The notes beneath the pieces are model-generated. The model made no database searches. It was not told where the DNA came from and worked only from the letters and a program-made list of their open reading frames with translations. From positions 124,001-188,000 of the forward strand of contig NZ_FRBE01000001.1 in assembly GCF_900142535.1 (NCBI RefSeq): a DNA stretch of 64,000 nucleotides, read 5' to 3'. A program made the position numbers and the translations under genes. The stretch comes from Fibrobacter sp. UWEL. GTDB lineage: Bacteria; Fibrobacterota; Fibrobacteria; Fibrobacterales; Fibrobacteraceae. Shown piece by piece: positions 33,258 through 43,048 of the stretch. The stretch's first letter is position 1. Each line of letters opens with the position of its first letter.

Positions 33258-34568
33258 TTAGAAACTGTTTGTATTAAAATTAATGCCAATGTTGAAGAAC
33301 AAAGCGGGAATGAACTGGATTGGAGAAATTGCAAGACCCAGTTCAAATCGGTTGATTCCGGAGTCCACAAACAGGGATGTCTTGGATTCAATGTACTTCA
33401 TGCTTTCATTGACCGGAATAGTAATGGCTTCGCGAAAACCATAGGGTGTTTTGCTCTTCATATAGTATTCACCAAACAGTTTAACTCCGTGAATCAGCTT
33501 GGTTTCAGCTTCTTCGGTATCGTCGTCAGAATAACTCCAGCGGTTTTCCTTTTCTTTACCTACTGTCGACCAAACGTATGCTCCGTAGCCTGCGCCAAAT
33601 CCAAGACAGGTGCCGCTTGTGGCGGAACAACGGACTAATCCAAGAGAAACTTCCCAGTTGACGCCCATTTCGAGGAGGCCTTCAATGATTGCGGAGGAGT
33701 CACGGAATGCCTTGCTGTCTTCCAGGTAGTTGTCTGTCAGGTAGCCGATATTAAGGCCGACTGTACCGATTAACTCAATTTTTTTGTTGTGGGCAACTGT
33801 TCCCCAGGGCATTGCGGAGTACGCTTCCTGGTCGTATTCAAATTTTCCATTCTTGGCGGATTCGTTCAGGGACGGGTATTCTTCCTTGGTAACTACTTGA
33901 CTCCAGGGTCTTGTAAATTCCTTGAATCCGTGGCCATCGCGGACGAAATCTTTGATTTCATATCCGGAATGGACGATGATGGAGTCTTCCTGGAGAAGAG
34001 CGCTTTTTCTGGAAATGCTATGGAGAATTCCATTACCGCCCCAGATCAAGGCGGTGCCATCGTTTACAAACTGGAATCTCTTGCCTTTTCTCGGGTTGAT
34101 ATTGATGGATTCCAGAACTCCGTAACGAAATACAAAACTGAAGTTCCCCGCAATTTCTTCTACTTCATTCTTGATTTTCGTCAGGCTGTCATTTCCAAAG
34201 GCTTCGGTTCTCTGTCTTGCCTGCTTCTCGGATTCTGCCTTCACAATATCCATTAGGGGAGAATTGGTGAAAAATCCAGGAGAATAGACGTCCTTGTCGA
34301 AAAGATCGGAACATTCTTCCGTCCACTTTTCAAGAATACCCTTTATTTCTGCAGTGTGGTTTTCGTCGAAATGGATAACAAGACTGTCATTTTGATAGTC
34401 TGCCTTAAGGTACTGCTCGGGGGCATATTGGGGTAATGCCAGGACGGTGAGTTTCTGGATACATTCGCTGGCGTGAACTTTCAAGTTCATGTTATCCTTC
34501 TGGTCTGCCCATACTGCAGATGTCAGAAGGCTAGAGATTGCCATAACTTCAAGAACTCTCTTGAACAT
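33258..34568 (-). CDS. Exported protein, probable outer-membrane beta barrel at C-terminus
   Basis: The 436-residue protein has a signal peptide (MFKRVLEVMAISSLLTSAVWA). A soluble N-terminal half follows, and then a beta-rich C-terminal half with aromatic strand ends (IELIGTVGLNIGY, PALFFNIGINFN) typical of outer-membrane proteins. Start ATG 34568 has an excellent SD (AAAGGAGG, 7 nt spacing), whereas the ATG two codons upstream touches the SD. Divergent from the ThiE-like gene. No family recognised. Confidence 0.8.
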   Translation of the reverse strand: MFKRVLEVMAISSLLTSAVWADQKDNMNLKVHASECIQKLTVLALPQYAPEQYLKADYQNDSLVIHFDENHTAEIKGILEKWTEECSDLFDKDVYSPGFFTNSPLMDIVKAESEKQARQRTEAFGNDSLTKIKNEVEEIAGNFSFVFRYGVLESININPRKGKRFQFVNDGTALIWGGNGILHSISRKSALLQEDSIIVHSGYEIKDFVRDGHGFKEFTRPWSQVVTKEEYPSLNESAKNGKFEYDQEAYSAMPWGTVAHNKKIELIGTVGLNIGYLTDNYLEDSKAFRDSSAIIEGLLEMGVNWEVSLGLVRCSATSGTCLGFGAGYGAYVWSTVGKEKENRWSYSDDDTEEAETKLIHGVKLFGEYYMKSKTPYGFREAITIPVNESMKYIESKTSLFVDSGINRFELGLAISPIQFIPALFFNIGINFNTNSF

Positions 34569-34663
34569 GCACATTCCTCCTTTAAAGCGTGCTTTTTTCG
34601 GATGGGAAATATAACTTTTTCTAATATTCACCCCGATAACACAAAAGTATTACTTTGTAATTT

Positions 34664-35269
34664 ATGCTGAAATTGTACTTGACCACCTGTCCGGACGACT
34701 TTGCCGGTGAATATGACGATATCGAGGAAATGTTCAAGCGGGGTCTTTCCCGTCTTATCCTCAAGAAACGTCGTGGGACCGCCGATGACTATGAACGCTG
34801 GCTGTTGTCCTTGCCCATGGAATATCGTGAACGGATTTGGGTGTGGGGTACTCCCGATACGGCGGAACAGCTGGATGTCCGTGGCTGTGTGGCAGAAGCA
34901 GGTTCCTTCATGGGGGAGGTTCCCGAGTCCTGGAAACGGGTAAACTGCATTGCCTTCTGCCGATCCCTGGAACAGGTGAAGGATTTACCTGACTGGGTGG
35001 CGGGTGCCCTTGTAGGCCCTCTTTATCAGCCTTTTTCCGCCCTAGAACCGATGAATACTCTGGTCTCTAGCGCTTGTGTTTTAGAAGACCTTTCTACAAA
35101 ACTGTCTGAACTGGGCAACAGAATTCCGCTCATTATGTTTGGTGGAATAGACCAGGATAATTTACAGGATGTGAAAAAACTGCCTGTTTCCGGGGTGTCC
35201 ATGCTAGGGGGCGTCTGGAACTACGCTGATTCCATAAACGCCTTCATAAAGACCTCCAGAATGGTTTAA
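34664..35269 (+). CDS. ThiE/TenI-like thiamine phosphate synthase family protein
   Basis: The 201-residue protein ends in IPLIMFGGIDQDNLQDVKK plus VSGVSMLGGVW, the phosphate-binding end of the ThiE/TenI TIM barrel, and starts with LKLYLTTCP. The middle is divergent: the usual ThiE pyrophosphate-binding Gln/Lys and HLG-type residues (HLGQ-like) are not evident. It may therefore be TenI-like or have changed activity rather than being a full ThiE. It stands alone, divergent from the 33258-34568 gene. Confidence 0.75.
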   Translation: MLKLYLTTCPDDFAGEYDDIEEMFKRGLSRLILKKRRGTADDYERWLLSLPMEYRERIWVWGTPDTAEQLDVRGCVAEAGSFMGEVPESWKRVNCIAFCRSLEQVKDLPDWVAGALVGPLYQPFSALEPMNTLVSSACVLEDLSTKLSELGNRIPLIMFGGIDQDNLQDVKKLPVSGVSMLGGVWNYADSINAFIKTSRMV

Positions 35270-35401
35270 AAATCGGGACTGTGCTCTATATCACAGAGCT
35301 GTTCTTACTTTTTTCTTCTGCACTTGTGTTTTTTTACGAAAAACGGCAGTTTCCATTCCAAATTGGAATAAAATAGTTTGTCCCATTTCAAAATCTTAAC
35401 A

Positions 35402-35407
35402 TATATT
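35402..35407 (+). promoter_or_regulatory. Candidate -10 box (TATATT), start-deciding
   Basis: TATATT directly abuts ATG 35408 and lies exactly 6 nt before ATG 35414; TTGTCC at 35378-35383 is an 18-bp-spaced -35 candidate. Transcription would start at 35414, so that ATG is preferred. Confidence 0.45.
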
Positions 35408-35413
35408 ATGGGC

Positions 35414-36484
35414 ATGGATAGCTCATTTGCTAAGATTCTCGTTATTGACGACACCAAAACCAACATTGAAGTGTTGGAAGGAATCTTGTGCGGTGAATAC
35501 GACATGTATGTTGCCCTCAACGGCAAAAAGGGCTTGGCTTTGACCGAAAAGGTTAAGCCGGACCTCATTCTCCTGGATGTGATGATGCCGGAAATGGATG
35601 GTTATGAGACCCTCCGGCAGATGAAGGCTCGGGGCCTCGTGGATGATACCCCGGTTATTTTCCTTACCGCAAAGGCTGACGCCAAGAGTGAACAGACGGG
35701 TCTGGATCTTGGTGCCGTAGACTACATCGTAAAGCCTTTTAATCCGGATCTTGTACGCCTGCGTATTAAAAATCAGCTGGAATTCAAGCATCAGCGTGAT
35801 CATCTCCACGAACTGGTGGAAGAAAAGACTCTGGATTTACGTAAAACCTTGAAGGTCATGCTTACCAGTCTTGGCGCCTTGGCTGAATATCGCGATACGG
35901 ATACGGGTGAACACATTAAGCGCACTCAGGTTCTTGTCCAGATGCTTGCTGAAAAGCTGAAGAACCATCCGGACTTTAGCGCTGCTATTCCGAGTAAGGA
36001 ATATATCGAATTTTATGCAACTGCAGCTCCCTTGCACGATATTGGCAAGGTGGGCATTCCCGATGAAATTCTCCACAAGCCTGCAAAGCTTACGGATGAA
36101 GAACGTGAAATCATGAGCAAGCACCCCCAGATGGGCTATGACGTTCTGTCTAACGCTACTCGTGAATTGGCAGATCATCCCCTGGTAAAGATTGCGGCAG
36201 AGATTATCCTGAACCATCATGAACGTTGGGATGGCATGGGATACCCGAATAAATTGAAGGGGACTGATATTCCAGTCGGTGCCAGACTGATGGCCGTTGC
36301 CGATGTCTATGACGCCCTGGTTTCCCGTAGACCTTATAAGGAACCGTTCCCTCACGAAGTTGCTGTAGCGGAAATCCAGAATGGCCGCGGTACTCAGTTT
36401 GATCCCATTGTTGTGGATACCTTTATGGAACTTCAGTCCCAATTGCCCGCTCTTTATGAACGGTTTAAGGACGGGACGATTTAG
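35414..36484 (+). CDS. HD-GYP response regulator (c-di-GMP phosphodiesterase)
   Basis: Residues 1-125 are a receiver domain with phospho-acceptor Asp55 ([12 protein letters not shown]) and the Lys switch (VDYIVKPF). Residues 150-350 are an HD-GYP domain: [35 protein letters not shown] and [13 protein letters not shown]. It should degrade c-di-GMP when phosphorylated. The start is chosen from the TATATT position; ATG 35408 is the alternative. The hybrid kinase begins 11 bp downstream and is the probable partner. Confidence 0.93.
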   Translation: MDSSFAKILVIDDTKTNIEVLEGILCGEYDMYVALNGKKGLALTEKVKPDLILLDVMMPEMDGYETLRQMKARGLVDDTPVIFLTAKADAKSEQTGLDLGAVDYIVKPFNPDLVRLRIKNQLEFKHQRDHLHELVEEKTLDLRKTLKVMLTSLGALAEYRDTDTGEHIKRTQVLVQMLAEKLKNHPDFSAAIPSKEYIEFYATAAPLHDIGKVGIPDEILHKPAKLTDEEREIMSKHPQMGYDVLSNATRELADHPLVKIAAEIILNHHERWDGMGYPNKLKGTDIPVGARLMAVADVYDALVSRRPYKEPFPHEVAVAEIQNGRGTQFDPIVVDTFMELQSQLPALYERFKDGTI

Positions 36485-36495
36485 GGAGCTGTCCC

Positions 36496-39400
36496 ATGAC
36501 TCATAATCCCTTAAATGACAAGCGTCGTCGCTTGAGATGGCGCATTTCTTTTGTTTATGCCATCCCCATGCTGGTGGCGTCCATCATCTTGGTGGGTTTT
36601 TTCTACTTCATGGTCCGCTCCATGTTCGTGACTTCTGCATATTCTTCTGCAGAAAGTAGCCTCAAGAACAAGGTGGTCTATAACGTCGAAAAGCTTTTGA
36701 CGGACTATGAAAATAATTTCATGGATCTTGCCAAGAAGACCCAGTCCTATAAGGAAGGTATCGTTAAGGGACAGACTGTCAGACAGGTCCTTAGGGACGA
36801 TGGCGTCATTGATGTCTATTACGGCTCTAGCAAGGGTGATTACTATTCCTCCCGAGCATTGAAGCTGGAAAGTGGTAAGTCCGAATTCCGTACAACAGCC
36901 TGGTATCTGGAAGCTGCCCGAAAGAAGGGTCTTGCTTTTACTGGTCCTAACGTCCGTCGTGATCTAGGCAAGATGACCATGACTCTGTCTCATCCTGTCT
37001 GGGATAAGAACAAGAAGGTGGCTGCTGTTGTGGCTGAGGATCTGGACTTGCACAAGGTTCGCACGTCCATGGGTTCCCTGGCTCGAGATGAAGGTGGTAT
37101 CACCTTACTCCTAAGCAAGGAAAACGACAACCTGATTACCTATTTCCCCTATGAAACCAATATGGGTAAGGTGGTTCAGGATACGGTGGAACACCTGCTG
37201 GAAATGGTTTCGGGCAGTTTTAGTTCGGATACCTTGAGTGCCGCAGAAGTTCTTCGTTTTGAACGGACTAATGAACATCACCAGCGTATGGTATTCATGG
37301 TGGTGAGCTTAAAGAATAAGCCGTTCTATGTGATTCATGCGGCTCAACAGAACCGTATTGTGTCTGGTGTGGAAAACCACATTTACGCATTTATTCTCCT
37401 GGTCATCTTTGCTGTGATTATTTTGATGGGAGCGGCAGCCTTCGTGTCCCATATGTTGTTCAGCCGATACATCCAGAGGGACTTGAGCGACAGCGTGAGC
37501 TCCAGTAACATGTTCGATACCCTGCTGGGAAGTGATAACTTCAGAATTATCTTGACTAATGATACCTTTGATATTCTCCATGCAAGTGCCTATGTGGTGG
37601 ACTTCCTTAACGATGGAGAAGATATTAAGGGGCAAATCCTCTTTAAGTATATTGATTCTGACCAATTCAAGAAGTTTGCCCATCGTGTGGCCATGGGCGG
37701 TGAAATGCATGCCAGCGAGCGCAAGATTCGCGTGCCTGTGAAGAGCCCCGATGGGGAAGTGGCATGGTGGGGTATCTTCTTCCAGGTGCTGGTGGAAGAT
37801 AACGGCGAAATGCGTTATCTGTTCATCATTACCGATGAAACCAGCGGTATTCAGAAGGATACGATTCTTGATACCATCATGATGTCTGCGGATCATTCCA
37901 TTCTGGTGATTTTCGACAGATACTTGAAGGTGACCTACATTTCCAAGCAGCTGGCGGATTTCTTTGGCTGTGAATGGAAATCTCTCATTGGCCTGAAGTT
38001 GGATGAACTGAAGGATATTGGCCTGCCGGAAGACATGATTCGTTCCTTGAAGCGTTCCTTCAGTAAGCAGGATCTCTGGAAGGATTCCTTTGAATTGAAG
38101 TCCGAAGCACTTCATACTAGTGTATGGTTCCGCGGTGAAGCCTGTACCCTAAAGATGCAGGAAACTCTGGTGGGCTACATGCTTTCCATGATCGACATTT
38201 CCGAAGTGGTGGCTGCTCGTGAGATTGCAGAACAGGCAACCCAGGCAAAGAGCGAATTCCTGGCCAACATGAGTCATGAAATCCGTACGCCTATGAATGC
38301 CATTATCGGTATGGCTCACTTGACTTCCGAGACCCAGCTGGATGAACACCAACGAGGATTTATTGATCGAATCAGTGCGGCAGCCAAGTCCCTGCTGGGT
38401 ATTATTAATAATATTCTGGACTTCTCCAAGATTGAAGCCAAGAAGCAGGAACTGGAAATCACTCAGCTGGTCCTTCAGGATGTGCTGGGCGAAGTGGCTG
38501 CCCTTGCGGAAGTTCGTATTGCAGGCAAGCCTATCGAGCTGATTGTGGACATTGATCCGGAAATTCCGGAAGTCCTGATGGGTGACCCCCTGCGAATCTC
38601 CCAGATCTTTACCAACTTGATTAATAACGCTACCAAGTTTACGGAAAAGGGAAACATTACTCTCCGCGTTGAAATGCTCCAGCGCAATGTCACCAGCGTT
38701 AAACTTTCCTTTAGCGTTATTGATACGGGTATCGGTATGACGCCGGAACAGCGCAACCGTCTGTTCAATGCCTTTACTCAGGCGGATGGCTCCACCACAC
38801 GTAAGTATGGCGGTACCGGTCTTGGCCTGGTTATTTCCAAGTCCCTGGTGGAATTGATGGGCGGCCAGATGGAAGTGGAAAGTACTGCTGGTGTGGGCTC
38901 CAGATTCTTCTTTACCATTACTCTGCCGATTGCATCTTCTGCCACTGTTCAGCCCAAGTGGATGGACGTTAATGATTTCAAGGGTAAGAACATCCTTCTG
39001 GTGGATGACTGCGCAAACTTGAGAACTGTTCTTCGTCGTTACTTGACCATGTTGCACTGCGTGGTTGAAGAAGCATCCTCTGTGGATGAGGCCCTGGATT
39101 TGATTCAAGTTCACGATGAAGCGGGGGAGGATCCTTTCGATTTGTTCCTGGTGGACTACGAAATGCCTATCCTCAACGGGTTTGACTTTGCCCATGGCTT
39201 AAACGAAAAGATGGTGAATGTGCCCAAGGTGCTGATGCATCCTATCCACTTTGACGAAAGCGACATGAGCAGGGCTCTGGGCCTTGGGTTCGGTAGTTGT
39301 GTTCCCAAACCACTCCAGATGAGCACATTGTTGAGCTCTATGCAGGAAGCCGTGGGTCTTGAGCCTACTTACAAGAAGGCGAAGAAGAAGGAAAAGAGCA

Positions 39401-40467
39401 AGATTTACTTTAAGGAAGCCAAGATCCTTCTGGTGGAAGATAACCAGATGAACCAGGAACTGGCGGTATCCCTGCTGAATAGCGTTGGCCTGACGGTGGT
39501 CGTGGCTAACAACGGTAAGGAATCCCTGGACATGCTGAAGAAGGACGCCTTTGACCTGGTTCTGATGGATATTCAGATGCCTGTCATGGATGGCCTTACT
39601 GCCACTAAGGAAATTCGAGCCCGCGAAGATGAATACTTCAAGAAGGTGCCGATTCTCGCCATGAGTGCTCGTGCCTTCCAGAAGGATACGGAAGAATGCT
39701 TTGCAGCCGGCATGAATGCCCATATTGTGAAGCCTATTGATCCGTCTCTCCTTTACGAGGAAATGGCCAAGTTCCTGGCAGTTGCTTCTGAAACTCCGTT
39801 GATTGCCTCTACTGAATCTGAAAAGGAATCCCTTACACCTGAAGATCGTGAGTTTGTCGCTCAGTTCCAGAAGGTTCGTGATTTCGATGCGGAAACAGGT
39901 TTCTATCATGCCAATAGCAGTCGCAGTATCTACCTGAAAATAGTGCAGGGCTTTGTCCGCGATTATAATAACAGCTGTTTCGAACTACGCCGTATGCTGG
40001 AAAATCACGACTATGAACCGTGTTCACGTATGGTTCATACCATTAAGGGCTTGTGTGGTACCATTGGCGCCGGGCAGGCACAGAAGCTAGGCTCGGATTT
40101 GGAAGAACAGCTTTCCCAGAATAGCTGCAATATGGCTCTCTTTGGTGCATTTGAAAATAGCCTGAAGAATCTGTTGCAGGACTTGCAAGTGGTTCTTGCC
40201 AATGTGGTTCAGGAAAATACGGATTCCGCCCCGAAACAGGCTGATCCTGAAGCTCAGGAAAAGCTGCAGGCTGCAGTTGATGCCTTGAAGGATGCCTTGG
40301 ATAATTGCTCCTCTACCCTTTGTAAGCGCATTCTGGATGATGTGGAATACATTTCCTTCATGCCGGAACAGGAACGCTTGCTGCGTAAACTGAAGGAACA
40401 GATTGAGGATTACGACTTCACGGAAGCGGGCGATACTCTGGAAGCTTTGGAAAAAACGCTAGCTTAA
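36496..40467 (+). CDS. Hybrid sensor histidine kinase with two receivers and HPt
   Basis: The 1323-residue protein has two spans (about 18-40 and 295-320) bracketing a Cache-like periplasmic sensor. Two PAS-like regions follow (340-570). Next come HisKA with His594 in [17 protein letters not shown], an HATPase domain ([33 protein letters not shown]), receiver 1 with Asp887 (FLVDYEMP), receiver 2 with Asp1025 ([12 protein letters not shown]), and an HPt domain with His1181 ([10 protein letters not shown]). A full His-Asp-His relay is thus in one chain. The adjacent HD-GYP regulator is the likely output. SD GGGAG supports ATG 36496. Confidence 0.95.
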   Translation: MTHNPLNDKRRRLRWRISFVYAIPMLVASIILVGFFYFMVRSMFVTSAYSSAESSLKNKVVYNVEKLLTDYENNFMDLAKKTQSYKEGIVKGQTVRQVLRDDGVIDVYYGSSKGDYYSSRALKLESGKSEFRTTAWYLEAARKKGLAFTGPNVRRDLGKMTMTLSHPVWDKNKKVAAVVAEDLDLHKVRTSMGSLARDEGGITLLLSKENDNLITYFPYETNMGKVVQDTVEHLLEMVSGSFSSDTLSAAEVLRFERTNEHHQRMVFMVVSLKNKPFYVIHAAQQNRIVSGVENHIYAFILLVIFAVIILMGAAAFVSHMLFSRYIQRDLSDSVSSSNMFDTLLGSDNFRIILTNDTFDILHASAYVVDFLNDGEDIKGQILFKYIDSDQFKKFAHRVAMGGEMHASERKIRVPVKSPDGEVAWWGIFFQVLVEDNGEMRYLFIITDETSGIQKDTILDTIMMSADHSILVIFDRYLKVTYISKQLADFFGCEWKSLIGLKLDELKDIGLPEDMIRSLKRSFSKQDLWKDSFELKSEALHTSVWFRGEACTLKMQETLVGYMLSMIDISEVVAAREIAEQATQAKSEFLANMSHEIRTPMNAIIGMAHLTSETQLDEHQRGFIDRISAAAKSLLGIINNILDFSKIEAKKQELEITQLVLQDVLGEVAALAEVRIAGKPIELIVDIDPEIPEVLMGDPLRISQIFTNLINNATKFTEKGNITLRVEMLQRNVTSVKLSFSVIDTGIGMTPEQRNRLFNAFTQADGSTTRKYGGTGLGLVISKSLVELMGGQMEVESTAGVGSRFFFTITLPIASSATVQPKWMDVNDFKGKNILLVDDCANLRTVLRRYLTMLHCVVEEASSVDEALDLIQVHDEAGEDPFDLFLVDYEMPILNGFDFAHGLNEKMVNVPKVLMHPIHFDESDMSRALGLGFGSCVPKPLQMSTLLSSMQEAVGLEPTYKKAKKKEKSKIYFKEAKILLVEDNQMNQELAVSLLNSVGLTVVVANNGKESLDMLKKDAFDLVLMDIQMPVMDGLTATKEIRAREDEYFKKVPILAMSARAFQKDTEECFAAGMNAHIVKPIDPSLLYEEMAKFLAVASETPLIASTESEKESLTPEDREFVAQFQKVRDFDAETGFYHANSSRSIYLKIVQGFVRDYNNSCFELRRMLENHDYEPCSRMVHTIKGLCGTIGAGQAQKLGSDLEEQLSQNSCNMALFGAFENSLKNLLQDLQVVLANVVQENTDSAPKQADPEAQEKLQAAVDALKDALDNCSSTLCKRILDDVEYISFMPEQERLLRKLKEQIEDYDFTEAGDTLEALEKTLA

Positions 40468-40480
40468 AATCTTTGGTTCG

Positions 40481-40756
40481 CTAATGCAGAACCATTGCAG
40501 CCATAAAGGCTAATGCCACGATAATTGCTGCGGCAATTGCGATGGGATTGGCCTTTTTCTTTTTGTTTCCGTTCAGGTCTTCGCCAAACTCGTTCTCGAT
40601 GATTTCCTCGTAGTCGGGAAGTTCCTCGCCTGCGAACTCTGCACCGTCTTTCCAGCCGGTATTCTTGTCGCTACCGCAGTGGCGGCAGAAGGTGGCGTCG
40701 GGCTTGATTTCGGCTCCGCAGTGAGGGCAAAGCATGGTAACGGAATTGTCTTTCAT
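40481..40756 (-). CDS. Small zinc-ribbon membrane protein
   Basis: The 91-residue product has a zinc ribbon, CPHCG with CRHCG (C-x2-C...C-x2-C), at the N-terminus. An acidic middle follows, then one C-terminal membrane span (AIAAAIIVALAFMAAMVLH). ATG 40756 is preferred to an upstream TTG. A TATATT box 7 nt before it and lack of SD suggest a leaderless mRNA. Function unknown. Confidence 0.85.
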   Translation of the reverse strand: MKDNSVTMLCPHCGAEIKPDATFCRHCGSDKNTGWKDGAEFAGEELPDYEEIIENEFGEDLNGNKKKKANPIAIAAAIIVALAFMAAMVLH

Positions 40757-40763
40757 AGCAGTC

Positions 40764-40769
40764 AATATA
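40764..40769 (-). promoter_or_regulatory. Candidate -10 box (TATATT) for a leaderless start
   Basis: TATATT ends 7 nt before ATG 40756 and directly follows the terminator of the upstream gene, so the two elements nearly overlap. Confidence 0.45.
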
Positions 40770-40770
40770 C

Positions 40771-40798
40771 AAAAAGCCTTGGCGTTTCTGCCAAGGCT
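40771..40798 (-). terminator. Intrinsic terminator of the 40818-41693 gene
   Basis: AGCCTTGGC (40775-40783) and GCCAAGGCT (40790-40798) form a perfect 9-bp stem, with a U-run after it on the minus strand. Confidence 0.9.
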
Positions 40799-40817
40799 AT
40801 AGTCTGCGAAGTAAGAA

Positions 40818-41693
40818 TTACAGAATGTATTTCAGGTGCTGCTTCTTTTCTTCGTCGGAAATAACGTCCTTCAGTTCTCCGGTATTGAAGTCATAGCGGT
40901 AGATGAACTGCTCGTTCTTGCGGGTCTTGGGGCGGTTCTCGTCCACGACGTCAAAGAAAACGATGGAAGTGTTTTTCATGAATTCGTAGCCGAGAATTCT
41001 CTTGCCGGGAATGGAGACTGTCTTTAAGGTTCCCTGGTTCAGATCGTAGAAGTAGAAATCGCCTTCGTCATCCTTGTTCAGGAAACCGTCCTTGTTGGTA
41101 TCGTTTTCGGTTCCCAGGAAAGTGAGGTAACGCTTTTTACCCAGGCGGAAGTAGTTCAGTTCCCAGCCGGAGAAACGCTTTTCCATGAGAGTCTTGTGGA
41201 TGCCTGCCTCGCCGTTTTCGTAAACCAGATTCACGAAGTTGGTGGCGTAGAAAACCTTCACGGAAGTGGTGTCGGGGATTTTCTTGGGCTTTGCTATTTC
41301 CTTTTTCTCTTCCAAGGCCATGGAGGTAGCCAATGTTTCTTCGCCAGGATCATCAAAAACGACTTCGTCAACACCGCTTTCCATAAACCTGAAACGTTCC
41401 GTGAAGCGTTCCGGCTTTTCCATGGTTCTTGCTTCTACAGGAATGACAAATTCCTTCTTGTTGTTATCCAGGATGAACATGTTCTCGTAGGAAATGTATT
41501 GCCTGATTTCCTCCTTCTTGGCGTCCTTGGCCGCCTCTTCCTTAGAGAGGCTACCATTATTGCGGTCGTATTCCGGATAGCTCCTGGGCAAAGCCTCGCA
41601 GATCATAAAGAATGCCGCCAGGCACATGACAATCAGCGTGGGAATGGAAATGATTGCGAAAACAACGCGGTTATACTTTTGAAGCTTAGACAT
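40818..41693 (-). CDS. Membrane-anchored hypothetical protein
   Basis: The 291-residue protein has one N-terminal span (about 11-33) with a long hydrophilic, probably periplasmic part. TENDTNKDGFLNKDDEGDFY near residue 210 resembles a Ca-binding dockerin/EF-hand-like loop within beta-propeller-like strands. An AAGGAGG SD precedes ATG. It is a single gene with its own terminator. I recognise no family. Confidence 0.8.
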   Translation of the reverse strand: MSKLQKYNRVVFAIISIPTLIVMCLAAFFMICEALPRSYPEYDRNNGSLSKEEAAKDAKKEEIRQYISYENMFILDNNKKEFVIPVEARTMEKPERFTERFRFMESGVDEVVFDDPGEETLATSMALEEKKEIAKPKKIPDTTSVKVFYATNFVNLVYENGEAGIHKTLMEKRFSGWELNYFRLGKKRYLTFLGTENDTNKDGFLNKDDEGDFYFYDLNQGTLKTVSIPGKRILGYEFMKNTSIVFFDVVDENRPKTRKNEQFIYRYDFNTGELKDVISDEEKKQHLKYIL

Positions 41694-41777
41694 AAATCCT
41701 CCTTTTTTTATCCCTCATAAACTATAAAAGAGCTGATAGGAATGACTCGAATAATGAGTAAAACTTCCGAAACGAAA

Positions 41778-41802
41778 AAGACCCGCTCTAGCGAGCGGTC
41801 TT
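41778..41802. terminator. Accessory hairpin downstream of fba
   Basis: AAGACCCGCTC and GAGCGGTCTT pair with one bulged C around TAGC. It lies in tandem beyond the main fba terminator. Confidence 0.55.
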
Positions 41803-41810
41803 CCGTGAAA

Positions 41811-41845
41811 AAAGGTCACTTGGTTAGAAACCAAGTGACCTTTTT
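41811..41845 (-). terminator. Bidirectional intrinsic terminator of fba
   Basis: GGTCACTTGGTT (41814-41825) and AACCAAGTGACC (41829-41840) form a perfect 12-bp stem with A-run before and T-run after. Confidence 0.92.
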
Positions 41846-41900
41846 GAGAGCGAGTGCTACCGGAGGTTTTATTCACCTGCGATTGTGCACGAGCGGTCTA

Positions 41901-42899
41901 TTACAGCTTGTCGTTAGAACCAAGAACGTCAACGATCTTGTGTTCGTACATCTTCTGCATGTTTTCACGAGCCGGCTTCAGGTACTGACGCGGGTCGAAG
42001 TGATCCGGATGTTCGTTGAAGTACTTACGAACAGCAGCGGTCATAGCGAGACGAGAGTCGGAGTCGATGTTGATCTTGCAAACAGCAGACTTAGAAGCCT
42101 TGCGGAGCTGTTCTTCAGGAATACCAACAGCGTCCGGCAGACGGCCACCGTTTTCGTTGATGGTCTTAACTTCGTCCTGAGGAACGGAAGAAGAACCGTG
42201 GAGAACGATGGGGAAGCCCGGGAGCTGCTTTTCGATAGCTTCGAGAACGTCGAATGCCAGGGGAGGCGGAACCAGGATACCGTCAGCGTTGCGAGTGCAC
42301 TGTTCCGGCTTGAACTTGTAAGCACCGTGAGAAGTACCGATGGAGATAGCGAGAGAGTCGCAACCAGTACGGGTAGCGAAGTCAACAACTTCTTCCGGCT
42401 TGGTGTAGTGAGATTCTTCAGCAACAACTTCGTCTTCAACGCCAGCGAGAACACCGAGTTCAGCTTCGACGGTAACGTCGTGAGCGTGAGCGTATTCAAC
42501 AACCTTCTTGGTGAGGGCGATGTTTTCTTCGTACGGAAGAGCAGAACCGTCGATCATGACAGAGGAGAAACCGTTGTCAATGCAGTCCTTGCACAGTTCG
42601 AAAGAGTCACCGTGGTCGAGGTGGAGAACGATCTGCGGATTTGCGCAGCCCAGTTCCTTGGCGTATTCAACAGCACCCTGAGCCATGTAGCGGAGGATGG
42701 TGCCGTTTGCATAGTTACGAGCACCCTTAGAAACCTGCATGATGACCGGAGACTTCTGCTTAACGGAAGCCTGAACGATGGCCTGCATCTGTTCCATGGT
42801 GTTGAAGTTGAAAGCCGGGATAGCATAGCCACCAGCAACAGCCTTTGCAAACATTTCCTTGGTGTTAACCAAGCCGAGTTCCTTGTAAGAAACTGCCAT
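41901..42899 (-). CDS. fba: Class II fructose-1,6-bisphosphate aldolase
   Basis: This zinc enzyme of glycolysis and gluconeogenesis cleaves FBP to DHAP and GAP. YAIPAFNFNTMEQMQAI, the zinc-ligand region IVLHLDHGDSFELCKDCI, VEAELGVLAG and the phosphate-binding VLHGSSSVP are all present over 332 residues. SD AGAGGT precedes ATG. Codon use looks strongly biased towards a few codons, as expected of a highly expressed gene. It is transcribed alone with a strong terminator. Confidence 0.96.
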   Translation of the reverse strand: MAVSYKELGLVNTKEMFAKAVAGGYAIPAFNFNTMEQMQAIVQASVKQKSPVIMQVSKGARNYANGTILRYMAQGAVEYAKELGCANPQIVLHLDHGDSFELCKDCIDNGFSSVMIDGSALPYEENIALTKKVVEYAHAHDVTVEAELGVLAGVEDEVVAEESHYTKPEEVVDFATRTGCDSLAISIGTSHGAYKFKPEQCTRNADGILVPPPLAFDVLEAIEKQLPGFPIVLHGSSSVPQDEVKTINENGGRLPDAVGIPEEQLRKASKSAVCKINIDSDSRLAMTAAVRKYFNEHPDHFDPRQYLKPARENMQKMYEHKIVDVLGSNDKL

Positions 42900-42967
42900 T
42901 TTGTACCTCTTGTTTTGTTTTTTGGCGACTGACGCCGCCGGTTTAAGATTACGGGCTTCAATTTAGC

Positions 42968-43026
42968 AAAAAAGCAGCCGTTTGTGAATGTCCTAATTAA
43001 AAATTAGTTCACCCTCGGCTGCTTTT
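42968..43026 (-). terminator. Long nested hairpin terminator of the DUF4398-OmpA operon
   Basis: AAAAAAGCAGCCG and CGGCTGCTTTTT close a 59-bp element whose inside also folds: GTGAA with TTCAC, and CTAATT with AATTAG. Three nested stems on one axis are more than a simple terminator needs. Confidence 0.85.
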
Positions 43027-43048
43027 TGCGTATTACAATTTGTGAATA

